A stretch of 52,091 nt of DNA from CADEFX01 sp050260355 (GCA_050260355.1 JBLNBZ010000082.1:1-52091), one strand, 5' to 3'; shown: positions 35,666 through 44,469, counted from the stretch's first letter. The notes: generated by a model from the letters alone, not told the origin. Made by a program: numbers and translations.

Positions 35666-37291
35666 ATGACGCAGAACCAGTACGACGTTGCCATCATCGG
35701 CGGCGGGCACAACGGGCTGACGTGCGCCGCCTACGTCGCGCGCGCCGGCCTTCAGGTCGTGGTGTTGGAGAAGAACGCACGCGTCGGCGGCGCCGCGCTG
35801 ACCGAGGAGTTTCATCCGGGCTTCCGCAACTCGGTCGCGAGCTACACCGTTAGCCTGCTCAGCCCAGATGTGATCCGGGATCTCGAGCTGGCGCGGCACG
35901 GGCTCGAGATCGTCGAGCGCCCGGTGGCAAACTTCTGGCCGATCGACTCCGAGCGTTATCTGCTGATGCCCTACGGGCTCGCCAACCGCCAGAAGGCGGT
36001 GGCGGCCTTCTCCGAGCGCGATGCGGGCTGCCTGCCGCAGTACGACGCTGCACTCGAGCGTGCAGCAGCGCTGTTGCGCGATCTCGCGGGAAAGACGCCG
36101 CCGAACGCGGGTGGTGGCTTCCTCGAGTTGATCCGCGGCGCAGCGCTCGGCCGCAGACTCCTCAGGCTCTCGCTCGACGACCAGCGACTGATGGTCGATC
36201 TGTTCACGAAAAGCGCGGCGGATTTCCTGTCGCAGTGGTTCGAGAGCGAGGTCGTCAAGGGTGCCTTTGCGTTCGATGGCATAGTCGGCGCTTACGTCTC
36301 TCCGCACACGCCAGGCACTGCCTATGTCTTGCTGCATCATTGCTTCGGCCAAGTGAACGGCAAGACGGGCGTGTGGGGACACGCGGTCGGCGGGATGGGC
36401 GCTATCAGCGAGGCCATGCGGCGATCGGCGGAGGCCGCAGGCGCCGTCGTGCGCGTCAACGCAGCCGTCGAGCGCGTGTCGGTTGCAGGCGGCCGTGCGG
36501 TTGGAGTCGAACTGGCGAACGGAGAGCGGGTGCTGGCGAGGGCCGTCGCCGCGAACGTCGGTCCCAAGCTGCTGTTGCGCGATCTCGTGCCTGATACCGC
36601 GGTCGATTCAGACCTGCGCCGACGCTTCATGAGCATCAAGACCGGCTCGGGCACGTTCCGGATGAACGTGGCGCTGGCCGAGCTGCCCGATTTTCGCTGC
36701 CGGCCCGGCACGGTGAAGCAGGACCACCATGCGAGCGGTATCATCATCGGCCCGACCCTCGACTATCTGGAACAGGCCTATCTCGACGCGCGCGCCTTCG
36801 GCTGGTCACGCCGGCCCGTCGTGGAGATGCTGATCCCGTCGACGCTCGATGCGAGTTTGGCGCCGCCCGGCAAGCACGTCGCAAGCCTTTTCGTGCAGCA
36901 TGTCGCGCCGCATCTCCCGAACGGCCGAAGCTGGAGGGACCCTGTGGAGGCACGCCGGTTCGCCGATCTCGTCATCGATACGGTGACCGAGCACGCACCC
37001 AATTTCGGCGATGCCGTCATCGCGCGGCAGGTCCTCTCGCCGCTCGACCTCGAGCAGCGCTTCGGGCTCATCGACGGCGACATTTTTCATGGGCAGTTGT
37101 CGCTCGATCAGCTCTTCTCCGCACGGCCCGTGCTCGGATGCGCCGACTACCGTATGCCCCTGCCAGGTCTTTATCTTTGCGGCTCGGGTGCACATCCTGG
37201 CGGAGGCGTGACCGGGCTGCCCGGACGCAACGCCGCGCGCGAGATCATCAAGGACCTGAAAGGCCGGCGCTTCGCGTTTCGCCGGGCGTGA
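35666..37291 (+). CDS. FAD-dependent amine/phytoene-desaturase-like oxidoreductase (PYROXD2 type)
   Basis: The 541-residue product has an N-terminal dinucleotide fold (VAIIGGGHNGLTCAAYVARAG then VVVLEKNARVGGAAL) and a C-terminal FAD motif near GLYLCGSGAHPGGGVTGLPG. It belongs to the CrtI/PYROXD2 branch of FAD enzymes, which includes carotenoid desaturases and uncharacterised oxidases. No carotenoid genes are nearby, so phytoene is unlikely to be the substrate. The start at 35666 (MTQNQYDV) is where the FAD fold begins; the frame is open upstream through a structured leader that is probably untranslated. Confidence 0.88.
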   Translation: MTQNQYDVAIIGGGHNGLTCAAYVARAGLQVVVLEKNARVGGAALTEEFHPGFRNSVASYTVSLLSPDVIRDLELARHGLEIVERPVANFWPIDSERYLLMPYGLANRQKAVAAFSERDAGCLPQYDAALERAAALLRDLAGKTPPNAGGGFLELIRGAALGRRLLRLSLDDQRLMVDLFTKSAADFLSQWFESEVVKGAFAFDGIVGAYVSPHTPGTAYVLLHHCFGQVNGKTGVWGHAVGGMGAISEAMRRSAEAAGAVVRVNAAVERVSVAGGRAVGVELANGERVLARAVAANVGPKLLLRDLVPDTAVDSDLRRRFMSIKTGSGTFRMNVALAELPDFRCRPGTVKQDHHASGIIIGPTLDYLEQAYLDARAFGWSRRPVVEMLIPSTLDASLAPPGKHVASLFVQHVAPHLPNGRSWRDPVEARRFADLVIDTVTEHAPNFGDAVIARQVLSPLDLEQRFGLIDGDIFHGQLSLDQLFSARPVLGCADYRMPLPGLYLCGSGAHPGGGVTGLPGRNAAREIIKDLKGRRFAFRRA

Positions 37292-37363
37292 TCGGGTCGG
37301 CAGGTTGTGCGCTGCAGCAGATCGCGTGTAAGCACCGCACGCATTTAATCCCACATCGGTCCG

Positions 37364-37388
37364 GGAACTATTGCATGGCGGCCCCGTT
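37364..37388 (+). promoter_or_regulatory. EcfG (general stress sigma factor) promoter
   Basis: GGAAC (37364-37368) and CGTT (37385-37388) with a 16-base spacer match the alphaproteobacterial general stress response consensus GGAAC-N16/17-CGTT without mismatch. Transcription would begin near 37396, about 26 bases before the ATG of a 24-residue membrane peptide, and could include the membrane protein gene at 37513. EcfG/PhyR control is inferred from the sequence match alone; neither regulator gene is in the window. Confidence 0.75.
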
Positions 37389-37421
37389 CTCCCGACGTGC
37401 CCTCAGCTCGAGGATCTGCCT

Positions 37422-37496
37422 ATGAACGGCATCATCTACCTCGTCGGACTGATCGTCGTTGTCCTGGCGATCCTGTCGTTCCTCGGCCTGCGCTGA
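37422..37496 (+). CDS. 24-residue single-pass membrane peptide
   Basis: The reading frame encodes 24 residues, almost entirely one hydrophobic helix: a polar start (MNGIIYL), a Val/Leu/Ile core and the end FLGLR. Very similar tiny proteins, ending in SFLGLR or close variants, recur in rhizobial genomes as hypothetical proteins, as far as I recall. The ATG lies 34 bases after the -10 element of an EcfG-type promoter and 16 bases separate its stop from the next gene, which supports real expression. Function is unknown; a stress-induced membrane peptide is a reasonable guess. Confidence 0.7.
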   Translation: MNGIIYLVGLIVVVLAILSFLGLR

Positions 37497-37512
37497 CAAC
37501 CGGAGCTCTGCC

Positions 37513-38388
37513 ATGGCCACTGCGCAATCGACTCAAACGGCCCCCATGCCTGACACCACCGTCGTGGCAACCCGCGAAACAAGTTACGTCGACTGGGGTG
37601 TCATCATCGCCGGCGCCATCGCGGCGGCGGCGTTGTTCTTACTTTTCACCACGTTCGGATCGGCTGTCGGCCTGTCCGTTGCCACGCCGTGGAGCGGCGC
37701 TTCTGCGCGCAGCCTCGGCGTCGTGGCGGCGATCTGGTTCCTGCTGGTTCAGGTCGGCTCGTTTGCTGCCGGCGGGTATCTGGCAGGGCGGATGCGCCGC
37801 AGATCTACTCTTGCCTCTGTTGATGAGACGGAGTTCCGCGACGGCGCGCACGGCTTCCTTGTCTGGTGCGTCGGCTTTCTGGTCAGCGCCATCATGCTGA
37901 TGACGACCACCGCGGCGGTCGTGCAAACAGGCTTGCAAGCCGGGGGCGCAGCCGCCGGTGCAGTTGCCTCGCAAGCCACGGGCGGCGATCCGCTCGGATA
38001 CGCGGTCGACGCGATGATGCGAGGCACGCAGCCCGGTGCAACTTCGCAGCAGAATGCCGATCCGCGTACCGAGGTAACCCGCGTGATCGGCGCCGCGCTG
38101 GCGCGTGGAGAGTTGACAGCAGCGGACCGCACCTATCTCGCGCAGCTTGTCGCGCAGCACACCGGTATCTCGCCGCAGGAGGCGGAGCAGCGCGTGACGC
38201 AGACCGTGAACCAGGCCCGCGATGCGGCAGATCGAGCGCGTAAGGTTGCGGCGGTTACCGGCTTCCTGATTGCGGCATCGCTCGTCGTCAGCGCAGCCGC
38301 CGCTTGGCTCGCTTCGCAAGCGGGCGGCAGGCATCGTGATCAAGGAACGATCACGTCGTGGCTGCGCCGGCGCGCCCCTGTGCGCTAA
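37513..38388 (+). CDS. Polytopic membrane protein, probably stress-regulated
   Basis: The 291-residue product has about four hydrophobic segments (near residues 30-58, 70-95, 117-140 and 252-272) with many Gly/Ala pairs (AAGGYLAG, AGGAAAGAVA). Between segments three and four lies a soluble region of about 110 residues rich in charged helix (LARGELTAADRTYLAQLVAQ; GISPQEAEQRVTQTVNQARD). I do not recognise a named family. It follows the 24-residue peptide gene by 16 bases, so both should be read from the same EcfG-type promoter. The start at 37513 was chosen because an earlier in-frame ATG (37459) overlaps the peptide gene. Confidence 0.75.
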   Translation: MATAQSTQTAPMPDTTVVATRETSYVDWGVIIAGAIAAAALFLLFTTFGSAVGLSVATPWSGASARSLGVVAAIWFLLVQVGSFAAGGYLAGRMRRRSTLASVDETEFRDGAHGFLVWCVGFLVSAIMLMTTTAAVVQTGLQAGGAAAGAVASQATGGDPLGYAVDAMMRGTQPGATSQQNADPRTEVTRVIGAALARGELTAADRTYLAQLVAQHTGISPQEAEQRVTQTVNQARDAADRARKVAAVTGFLIAASLVVSAAAAWLASQAGGRHRDQGTITSWLRRRAPVR

Positions 38389-38394
38389 GCGAAG

Positions 38395-39927
38395 CTATTC
38401 GGCGGCCTGCTTCGGCCCCGCGATCTCGGGCACCGCGCAGCCCGTGGCGCAGCAGCGCCCGGGCTGCTTCGATACGCGCCGTCCGTCAGCGATAACACCG
38501 CGATCGAGAAGCTTCTCCACAAGCTCCGCCTTCTCCCCGACCGGATAATTGCGCCAGATTTCCCGCTTCATCGCTTCAGGGCTGCCGCCGCCATGCAGGG
38601 AGATGAGGCTCATCCAGCTTCCGCTGTAGGAGGCAGTCAGATCCTCCATTAGGCGTGCCACCTCCATGCGCGAAGAGGCCGGAATATCGGCGCGGCCCGC
38701 GAGGACGGCCGCGAGGGATGCAGCGGTGTGCGGATTATGGTCCTCGTCGGGCCCGGGAAGCGCAACGATGAGCCCACCGGAGACGTGATGCGCCAGGCGA
38801 TGCATGTCGTAGATCTGGGTGGCCAGCAGCAGCTTGCCGACGTTGGAGAAGACCGGATCGGGCATGATTGATCCGCAAGGGTCCTTTGCGCCGTAGACAG
38901 ACGCTGCGACGCCGCACGCAAAGAAGCCCTCCACGATCTTGATCAGGTCGACCATGGCATCGCGGATGTGCCCATGCTTGTCGGGGTCGAGGCCATTCAC
39001 CTCGATCATCAGCGCGCCGGCGCCGATCAGCAGATCGCCAAACCCTGCCCGCGCCCCGATGCAGGAGTGGCGGTGGTGGGTCGCATAGCTGGTGGTGAGG
39101 AAGCCCGCCTCCTCGTATTGGCCATCGGCGAACACGCGATCCCAGGGCACGAGCACGTCGTCGAAGATCACAACACCGGTTGACTGGCCGTATTTGGCGG
39201 AGAGCTTGGCCTCGGCTTGGCCGGGCCGGCCGGCGGGGCGCGCGACGATCGTTACCCCGGCCGCATCGACGGGGACGGCGCAGCACACGGCAAAGTCCGC
39301 CTCGTCCTTGGTCATCGTGCGGCACGGCATGACCAGGAACTCGTGCACGTATGGGGCGCCCGTGACGATGGCCTTGGTGCCGCGGATGACGATGCCGTCC
39401 GGGCGACGCTCGGTGATGTGCACATAGCTGTCCGGATTGACCTGCGCGGCAGGCCGCTTGGAGCGGTCCCCTTTCGCATCGGTCATGGCCACGCCGAGCG
39501 TCAGGTCGTCCTCCTGCACGCGATGCAAATAGTCGACGAACCGGGCGTGGTGATCCGTGCCGTAGTTCGCCTCGATGCGCTTGGTCGCCTGGAAGATGCC
39601 GTTCAGGCCATCGTGCGACAGATAGCGCATCGCACAACCCGACTCGCGGCATACCAGCCGCACGGCTTCGAGCTTGTAGAGCAGGTCGGTCGACGTCTCG
39701 TTGATATGCAGCATGCGGTCGACCGTCTTGCCGGACGTCATCTGGCGTGCGTCGAAAAGCGGCTTGTGGTCCGGGTGCAGGGCGAAGTCGTAGCACACGC
39801 CCGTTGCTGCGATGCCTGGAGCCAACAGCGGCTCGTCGGCGACGGATTCGACCCGGCTTCCGTTGACGAAGACCCGCGGCCGGTACCGGCGAAGGCTTTC
39901 GCGGTAGTCCGCTGCCGACATGCGCAT
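38395..39927 (-). CDS. 4-hydroxyphenylacetate 3-monooxygenase-like (HpaB) oxygenase
   Basis: HpaB-type enzymes use reduced FAD from a separate reductase to hydroxylate a phenol ring. The 510-residue product has the family start SAADYRESLRRYRPRVFVNG, the block TKAIVTGAPYVHEFLVMPCR, VFDDVLVPWDRVF-like motif VIFDDVLVPWDRVFADG and the acyl-CoA-dehydrogenase-like C-terminal half. The start at 39927 follows AAGGAGGAA; a 30-codon upstream extension is unlikely. The gene is divergent from an FMN-monooxygenase/flavin-reductase pair that could supply reduced flavin. The natural substrate is unknown; related enzymes also act on 4-hydroxybutyryl-CoA or on other phenols. Confidence 0.85.
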   Translation of the reverse strand: MRMSAADYRESLRRYRPRVFVNGSRVESVADEPLLAPGIAATGVCYDFALHPDHKPLFDARQMTSGKTVDRMLHINETSTDLLYKLEAVRLVCRESGCAMRYLSHDGLNGIFQATKRIEANYGTDHHARFVDYLHRVQEDDLTLGVAMTDAKGDRSKRPAAQVNPDSYVHITERRPDGIVIRGTKAIVTGAPYVHEFLVMPCRTMTKDEADFAVCCAVPVDAAGVTIVARPAGRPGQAEAKLSAKYGQSTGVVIFDDVLVPWDRVFADGQYEEAGFLTTSYATHHRHSCIGARAGFGDLLIGAGALMIEVNGLDPDKHGHIRDAMVDLIKIVEGFFACGVAASVYGAKDPCGSIMPDPVFSNVGKLLLATQIYDMHRLAHHVSGGLIVALPGPDEDHNPHTAASLAAVLAGRADIPASSRMEVARLMEDLTASYSGSWMSLISLHGGGSPEAMKREIWRNYPVGEKAELVEKLLDRGVIADGRRVSKQPGRCCATGCAVPEIAGPKQAAE

Positions 39928-40044
39928 GGGCCGTTCCTCCTTGGCGTCCGGCTCGCGACCGGACCTTCGATCCCCGGCTCCGTCCTTATCGCGTGCGGCG
40001 CGGAGCCGAGATGACAAGCGATGCGAAAACGCGCTAGTTACTTT

Positions 40045-40068
40045 TGTCCGGACATTAGCACGGACATT
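40045..40068. promoter_or_regulatory. Palindromic operator candidate between divergent monooxygenase genes
   Basis: TGTCCGGACA (40045-40054) is a perfect 10-bp palindrome. Its right half CGGACATT (40049-40056) recurs at 40061-40068, exactly 12 bases further. The site lies in the 203-base gap between the divergent hpaB-like (39927) and ntaA-like (40131) genes, where a shared regulator should bind. FCD-type GntR regulators often bind sites of the form TTGTC..GAC(A)A. No regulator gene is next to the site. Confidence 0.45.
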
Positions 40069-40130
40069 GGTCGCAGTGTGAAGCTCGGCAGCGGCCCGGT
40101 GGCGGCTGCCCGGGGAGAAAGAAGGGGCCC

Positions 40131-41489
40131 ATGGCGAAAAAGCGGGAAATGACCCTGATCGGGTTCCTGCAGGCGCAGAACTGCTCGAACTATGTTGGAT
40201 CCTGGCGCCATCCGAGCTCGGCCACCGACTTTCTGAGCGTGGAATACTATCAGCGCATCGCCCGCATCCTCGAGTACGGCAAGTTTCACCTGGGCTTCTT
40301 CGACGACCGGCTGGCCATGCCCGACATCCTGGGGCAAAGCCACCTCGAGGCCGTGCGCAACGGCATTCGCGTCGTCAAGATGGATCCCTGCACGATACTC
40401 GCCTGCATGGGCATGGCGACCAAGAACCTGGGGCTCGGGTCGACGTACTCCACGACCTATTACGAGCCATTCCACGTGGCGCGCGTGTTTGCGACGCTGG
40501 ACCTTATGACGAGCGGGCGGGCCGCCTGGAACGTGGTGACGTCGCTCAATTCGTCGGAGGCGCAAAACTTTGGCGAGGCCGAGCATCCCGAGCACGATCT
40601 GCGCTACGACCAGGCCGACGAGTTCATGGAGGTCGTGCTTGGCCACTGGGATAGCTGGGACGACGACGCCATCGTTGTCGACAAGGAGACGGGCCTGTTC
40701 GCGCATGCGGAAAAGGTGCGTCAGCTCAATCACAAGGGCCGCTGGTTCCGCTCCAAGGGACCGTTCACGGTGCCGCGCTCGCCCCAAGGGCGTCCTGTCA
40801 TCATCCAGGCCGGCCAGTCCGGCCGCGGCCGCGAGTTCGCAGCGCGGTGGGGAGAGCTGGTGTTCTGCGTCTACCCGAACACGGAGGTCGGCAAGAAGGC
40901 CTACAAGGCCTTCAAGGACCAGGTCGCAAGCATGGGTCGTGATCCCGACAGCGTCAGGGTGGCTCCGGCAAGCTATGTTTTCGTCGGCGAGACCAGGAGC
41001 ATGGCCGAGGACAAGCGCGCCCTTGTCGACAAGATGGCCAAGCCCATCGATGCGCTGGCACTGCTGTCGGAGGGGCTGAACTTCGATTTTGCATCCAAGC
41101 CGATGGACGAGCCGTTCACGGACGAGGAGCTCAAGTCGATTACCGGGCTCAGGGGCATCCTCGACCGCGTCGTGCTGCTTTCGGGCAAGAAGAATCCGAC
41201 GCTCAGCGATTTCGTCAAATTTTCCAACCGGGGCACGATCCGGGAGCACCACAACTTCGTCGGAACGCCGAAAGAGGTGGTCGACCAGATGGAGGAGTGG
41301 TTCACGCAATGCTGCGACGGGTTTGTCTTCGCGGCTACGTCGCTGCCCGGGACGTATGAGGATATCGTCAGGCTGGTGGTGCCGGAGCTGCAGCGGCGCG
41401 GGCTGCATCAAAAAGAATACAAGGGGCCGACGCTGCGGGATAATCTGGGGCTGGCAAAGGCTCAGATCGGAGACTGGCGGACCGGCTGA
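40131..41489 (+). CDS. NtaA/DszA-family FMN-dependent monooxygenase (LLM class)
   Basis: The 452-residue product belongs to the bacterial luciferase-like family, NtaA/SnaA/DszA branch, which uses reduced FMN from a partner reductase to oxidise C-N or C-S bonds, as in nitrilotriacetate, dibenzothiophene and related substrates. Family blocks are LIGFLQAQNCSNYVGSWRHP, FFDDRLAMPD, LGSTYSTTYYEPFHVARVFA, TSGRAAWNVVTSLN and PVIIQAGQSGRGREFAA. It ends in a one-base overlap (TGATG) with a flavin reductase gene, as expected for a two-component monooxygenase. Substrate unknown. Confidence 0.92.
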   Translation: MAKKREMTLIGFLQAQNCSNYVGSWRHPSSATDFLSVEYYQRIARILEYGKFHLGFFDDRLAMPDILGQSHLEAVRNGIRVVKMDPCTILACMGMATKNLGLGSTYSTTYYEPFHVARVFATLDLMTSGRAAWNVVTSLNSSEAQNFGEAEHPEHDLRYDQADEFMEVVLGHWDSWDDDAIVVDKETGLFAHAEKVRQLNHKGRWFRSKGPFTVPRSPQGRPVIIQAGQSGRGREFAARWGELVFCVYPNTEVGKKAYKAFKDQVASMGRDPDSVRVAPASYVFVGETRSMAEDKRALVDKMAKPIDALALLSEGLNFDFASKPMDEPFTDEELKSITGLRGILDRVVLLSGKKNPTLSDFVKFSNRGTIREHHNFVGTPKEVVDQMEEWFTQCCDGFVFAATSLPGTYEDIVRLVVPELQRRGLHQKEYKGPTLRDNLGLAKAQIGDWRTG

Positions 41490-41974
41490 TGGATGCTCAG
41501 GCTTATCGGGCGATCATGCGCCATCAGGCGGGTGCGGTGACCATCATCGCCGTCGGCGAAGCCGGGAACAGGACCGGGCTTACGGCAACTGCGGTGTGCT
41601 CGCTCACCGACAATCCGCCGACCGTGCTCGCCTGCGTCAACCGCAATGCAAGCGCACATAAGCCGATCAGGGCCGTGCGTGTGTTCAGCATCAATTTGCT
41701 GGCGCGCGATCAGCTTTCGCTGGCAGCCTCGTTCTCGGGCAAGGCCGGTCTCGAGGGCGAGGAGCGATTCAAGCCGGATGAATGGACGACGCTGGCGACA
41801 GGGGCGCCGGTACTCAAGAACGCGCTGGCGAGCCTCGACTGCGAGCTGACCGAAGAGCATGAGTTCATGACGCATTCGATCTTCATCGGCCGCGTGAAGG
41901 ACGGGCAGCACAGGGACCATGCCGAGCCGCTGCTTTATTTCAGAGGCGACTTCTGGGATCTGAAAGGGCGTTGA
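41489..41974 (+). CDS. Flavin reductase (NtaB/HpaC-like)
   Basis: The 161-residue product is a short-chain NAD(P)H:FMN/FAD reductase of the split-barrel family (HpaC, NtaB, DszD). It shows AGAVTIIAVGEAGNRTGLTA, CSLTDNPPTVLACVNRNASA, INLLARDQLSLAASFSG and the end motif PLLYFRGDFWDL. It starts in a one-base overlap with the monooxygenase gene and should deliver reduced flavin to it; it may also serve the divergent HpaB-like enzyme. The fold and length match the family well. Confidence 0.93.
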   Translation: MDAQAYRAIMRHQAGAVTIIAVGEAGNRTGLTATAVCSLTDNPPTVLACVNRNASAHKPIRAVRVFSINLLARDQLSLAASFSGKAGLEGEERFKPDEWTTLATGAPVLKNALASLDCELTEEHEFMTHSIFIGRVKDGQHRDHAEPLLYFRGDFWDLKGR

Positions 41975-42022
41975 GCGGGGCTCGGGCGCAGAAACAAAAG
42001 AAACAGAACAAGAGGCTGGGGA

Positions 42023-43663
42023 GTGGCAACGCAAGAGTTCGACTACGTGATCGTCGGCGCAGGGTCAGCGGGCTGTGTGCTGGCGAACAGACTGACCGAG
42101 GATGGGCGCTGGAGTGTGTGTTTGCTGGAGGCGGGGCCGGCGGACTGGGACCCCTTCATTCACATTCCGGCGGGGTTCATGAAGACCTTCAAGAACCGCC
42201 GTATCAACTGGCTTTATGACATGGAGCCGAGCGATTGGACGGGAGGCCGGCGCATCCTTGCGCCGCGCGGCAAGACGCTCGGCGGCTCCAGCTCGATCAA
42301 CGGACACGTGTACAATCGTGGTCAGCCGCTCGATTTCAATACGTGGGCTCAGCGCGGCAACCGCGGCTGGGGCTTTGCCGACGTGCTCCCCTACTTCCGC
42401 CGCGCGGAGCGGCGCATCGGCGGCGACGACAGGTTCCGCGGACGCAGTGGCTCGTTGACGGTCACCGATCTCGGTTGGCGGCATCCGCTGTGCGATGCCT
42501 TCATCGAGGGCGCGGTGCAAATGGGCATCCCGCGCAACCCCGACTACAACGGCTCGACGCAAGAAGGCGTGTCCTACGTCCAGCGCACCGTGCTGCGCGG
42601 CCGCCGCATGAGCTCGGCTCGCGCCTATCTGTGGCCGGCTGCGAGGCGGCCCAACCTTCGGGTGCGAACAGAGGCCCATGCCACGTCGCTCATCCTGGAG
42701 GGCAAGCGCGTCGTCGGCGTGCGCTTCATGCAGGGCGGCCTGCACGGTAGCCCGAAAGAGGTGCGCACGCGCCGCGAGGTCATTCTGTCCGGCGGCGCCT
42801 ACAACTCGCCCCAGCTTCTGCAGCTCTCCGGCATCGGTCCGCCCAAGCTGCTGCAGTCGCTCGGCATCCCGGTGCAGCACGATCTGCCCGGCGTCGGCGA
42901 GAACCTGGGCGATCACTATGCGCCACGGTTCACAGCCAGGGTGAAGAATTCCAAGACCATCAACGAGCTGGCGCGCGGTGTGCGCCTCGTCGGCGAGGTC
43001 GCCAAGTGGATGGTGACGCGCAAGGGCATTCTGTCGCTGAGCCCGACGCTCGTCTATTGCTTCTGGCGCTCCGACCCGAGCGTGCAGAACAGCGACCTGC
43101 AGCTCACGTTCACGCCGGCGAGCTACAAGGAAGGCGTGCAATCGCGTCTCGACGATTTCCCGGGCATGACGGTCGCGTCGTGGCAACAGCGGCCGGAAAG
43201 CCGCGGCTACGTGCGGGCCCGATCAGCCGATCCGTTCGAGGCGCCGATCATCCAGCCCAACTATCTGGCGCTCGAGTCCGACCGGCGCGTGCTGCTGGCG
43301 GGCATGAAGCTGGCGCGGCGCCTGATGGCGTCCGACCCGCTGAAGCCCTACTTCGACCGCGAGGAGTTTCCGGGCCCGAGCGTGCGCACCGACGACGAGC
43401 TGCTGGAGGCGGCCAAGCAGCGCGGCACGACCACGTTCCATCCCATGGGCACGTGCAAGATGGGGCCGAAGACCGATCCGTTGGCCGTTGTCGACGACAG
43501 GCTGCGCGTGCATGGCCTGGAAGGACTGCGCGTGGTCGATGCTTCGATCATGCCGACGATGCTGTCGGCGAACCTGAACGCGGCCACGATCATGATCGGC
43601 GAGAAGGGGGCCGATTTGATCCTCGACCGCGAGCCGTTGCCGGCGGCCGAGCTTGCGGCTTAG
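42023..43663 (+). CDS. GMC-family FAD-dependent alcohol dehydrogenase/oxidase
   Basis: The 546-residue product is a glucose-methanol-choline family flavoenzyme. It has the N-terminal FAD motif YVIVGAGSAGCVLANRLTE, the GMC signature region PRGKTLGGSSSINGHVYNRG, the second motif REVILSGGAYNSPQLLQLSGIG and the catalytic His in TTFHPMGTCKMG. Choline dehydrogenase-like enzymes of this group act on various alcohols; without the betaine genes, choline is not likely. It starts at a GTG 48 bases after the flavin reductase, preceded by GGGGA, probably in the same transcript. Confidence 0.92.
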   Translation: MATQEFDYVIVGAGSAGCVLANRLTEDGRWSVCLLEAGPADWDPFIHIPAGFMKTFKNRRINWLYDMEPSDWTGGRRILAPRGKTLGGSSSINGHVYNRGQPLDFNTWAQRGNRGWGFADVLPYFRRAERRIGGDDRFRGRSGSLTVTDLGWRHPLCDAFIEGAVQMGIPRNPDYNGSTQEGVSYVQRTVLRGRRMSSARAYLWPAARRPNLRVRTEAHATSLILEGKRVVGVRFMQGGLHGSPKEVRTRREVILSGGAYNSPQLLQLSGIGPPKLLQSLGIPVQHDLPGVGENLGDHYAPRFTARVKNSKTINELARGVRLVGEVAKWMVTRKGILSLSPTLVYCFWRSDPSVQNSDLQLTFTPASYKEGVQSRLDDFPGMTVASWQQRPESRGYVRARSADPFEAPIIQPNYLALESDRRVLLAGMKLARRLMASDPLKPYFDREEFPGPSVRTDDELLEAAKQRGTTTFHPMGTCKMGPKTDPLAVVDDRLRVHGLEGLRVVDASIMPTMLSANLNAATIMIGEKGADLILDREPLPAAELAA

Positions 43664-43683
43664 TCGAGACGGCCGGACGCTGA

Positions 43684-44445
43684 TCACAGCGCCAGCCGTA
43701 CCGCGCCGCCGTCGACGGGAATCGCGGCGCCGCTGATGTAGCGCGCGAGAGGCGAGGCGAGGAACGTCACCAAGTAGCCGATGTCGTACGGCTCGCCGAA
43801 GTATCCGGCAGGAATGTTTTGCCTGATGTAGTCGGCGCGCGACTGCTCGGTCGGATGCAGCCGGGTCAGGATCTGCACCGAGTTGATGCGGCCGGGGGCG
43901 ATTGTGTTCACCGTGATGCCGTATGGACCGAGCTCGAAAGCAAGCGCGCGCGACCAGGTGGCAAGCGCGGCCTTCGCCGGACCCGCGGCGTTTAGCTTCT
44001 GCCCGACAATGGCGCCGGTCACACTCATGATGCGGCCCCAACGGGCGGCCTTCATCGCAGGAATGACGTGCTTGGTGAGCCTGCGGGCACCCGCGAAATT
44101 CAGGTTGAAGGATTCCTCCCACAGCTCCTCGCTGTCCTCGCCGCTGATGGGACGCGAGCCGCCTGCGTTGTTGATCAGGATATCGACGCGGCCGCCCAGC
44201 ACGTCGAGGCTGGCGGCGGCGATGTCAGCAGGACCCTTGTCGGTGGCGAGGTCGCCGACCACGACGGCGGGTTTGCCATTGCCCGCCTCGGCGATGCGCG
44301 CGGCCACATCATCGAGCGCGGCGCGATTGCGTCCGCTGATGACAAGGCGCACACCTTCGCGTGCCAGCGCCTCGGCGATGCCAGTGCCGATGCCGGCGCT
44401 GGCTCCGGTGACGAGTGCGGTCTTGCCGCTCAATTGCAGGTCCAT
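43684..44445 (-). CDS. Short-chain dehydrogenase/reductase without the catalytic Tyr
   Basis: The 253-residue product has the SDR Rossmann start GKTALVTGASAGIGTGIAEAL, the NNAG motif in LINNAGGSRPI and the C-terminal IPVDGG typical of 3-oxoacyl-ACP-reductase-like SDRs. The YxxxK motif is altered: in QKLNAAGPAKAALATW the Lys stands but the Tyr position is Ala, and the usual Ser upstream is Thr (MSVTG). The same region with NAA..AKAA recurs in some rhizobial SDRs, so this may be a subfamily with a different mechanism. It lies on the opposite strand to the GMC gene and upstream of the amidase stop. Confidence 0.85.
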   Translation of the reverse strand: MDLQLSGKTALVTGASAGIGTGIAEALAREGVRLVISGRNRAALDDVAARIAEAGNGKPAVVVGDLATDKGPADIAAASLDVLGGRVDILINNAGGSRPISGEDSEELWEESFNLNFAGARRLTKHVIPAMKAARWGRIMSVTGAIVGQKLNAAGPAKAALATWSRALAFELGPYGITVNTIAPGRINSVQILTRLHPTEQSRADYIRQNIPAGYFGEPYDIGYLVTFLASPLARYISGAAIPVDGGAVRLAL

Positions 44446-44469
44446 GGGGAAAGCTCCTGTTGGATTGGC

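Noticed and set aside
40038..41411. Open frame of 457 codons on the minus strand opposite the NtaA-like gene
   Set aside because: Shadow of the monooxygenase frame; no domain and odd composition.
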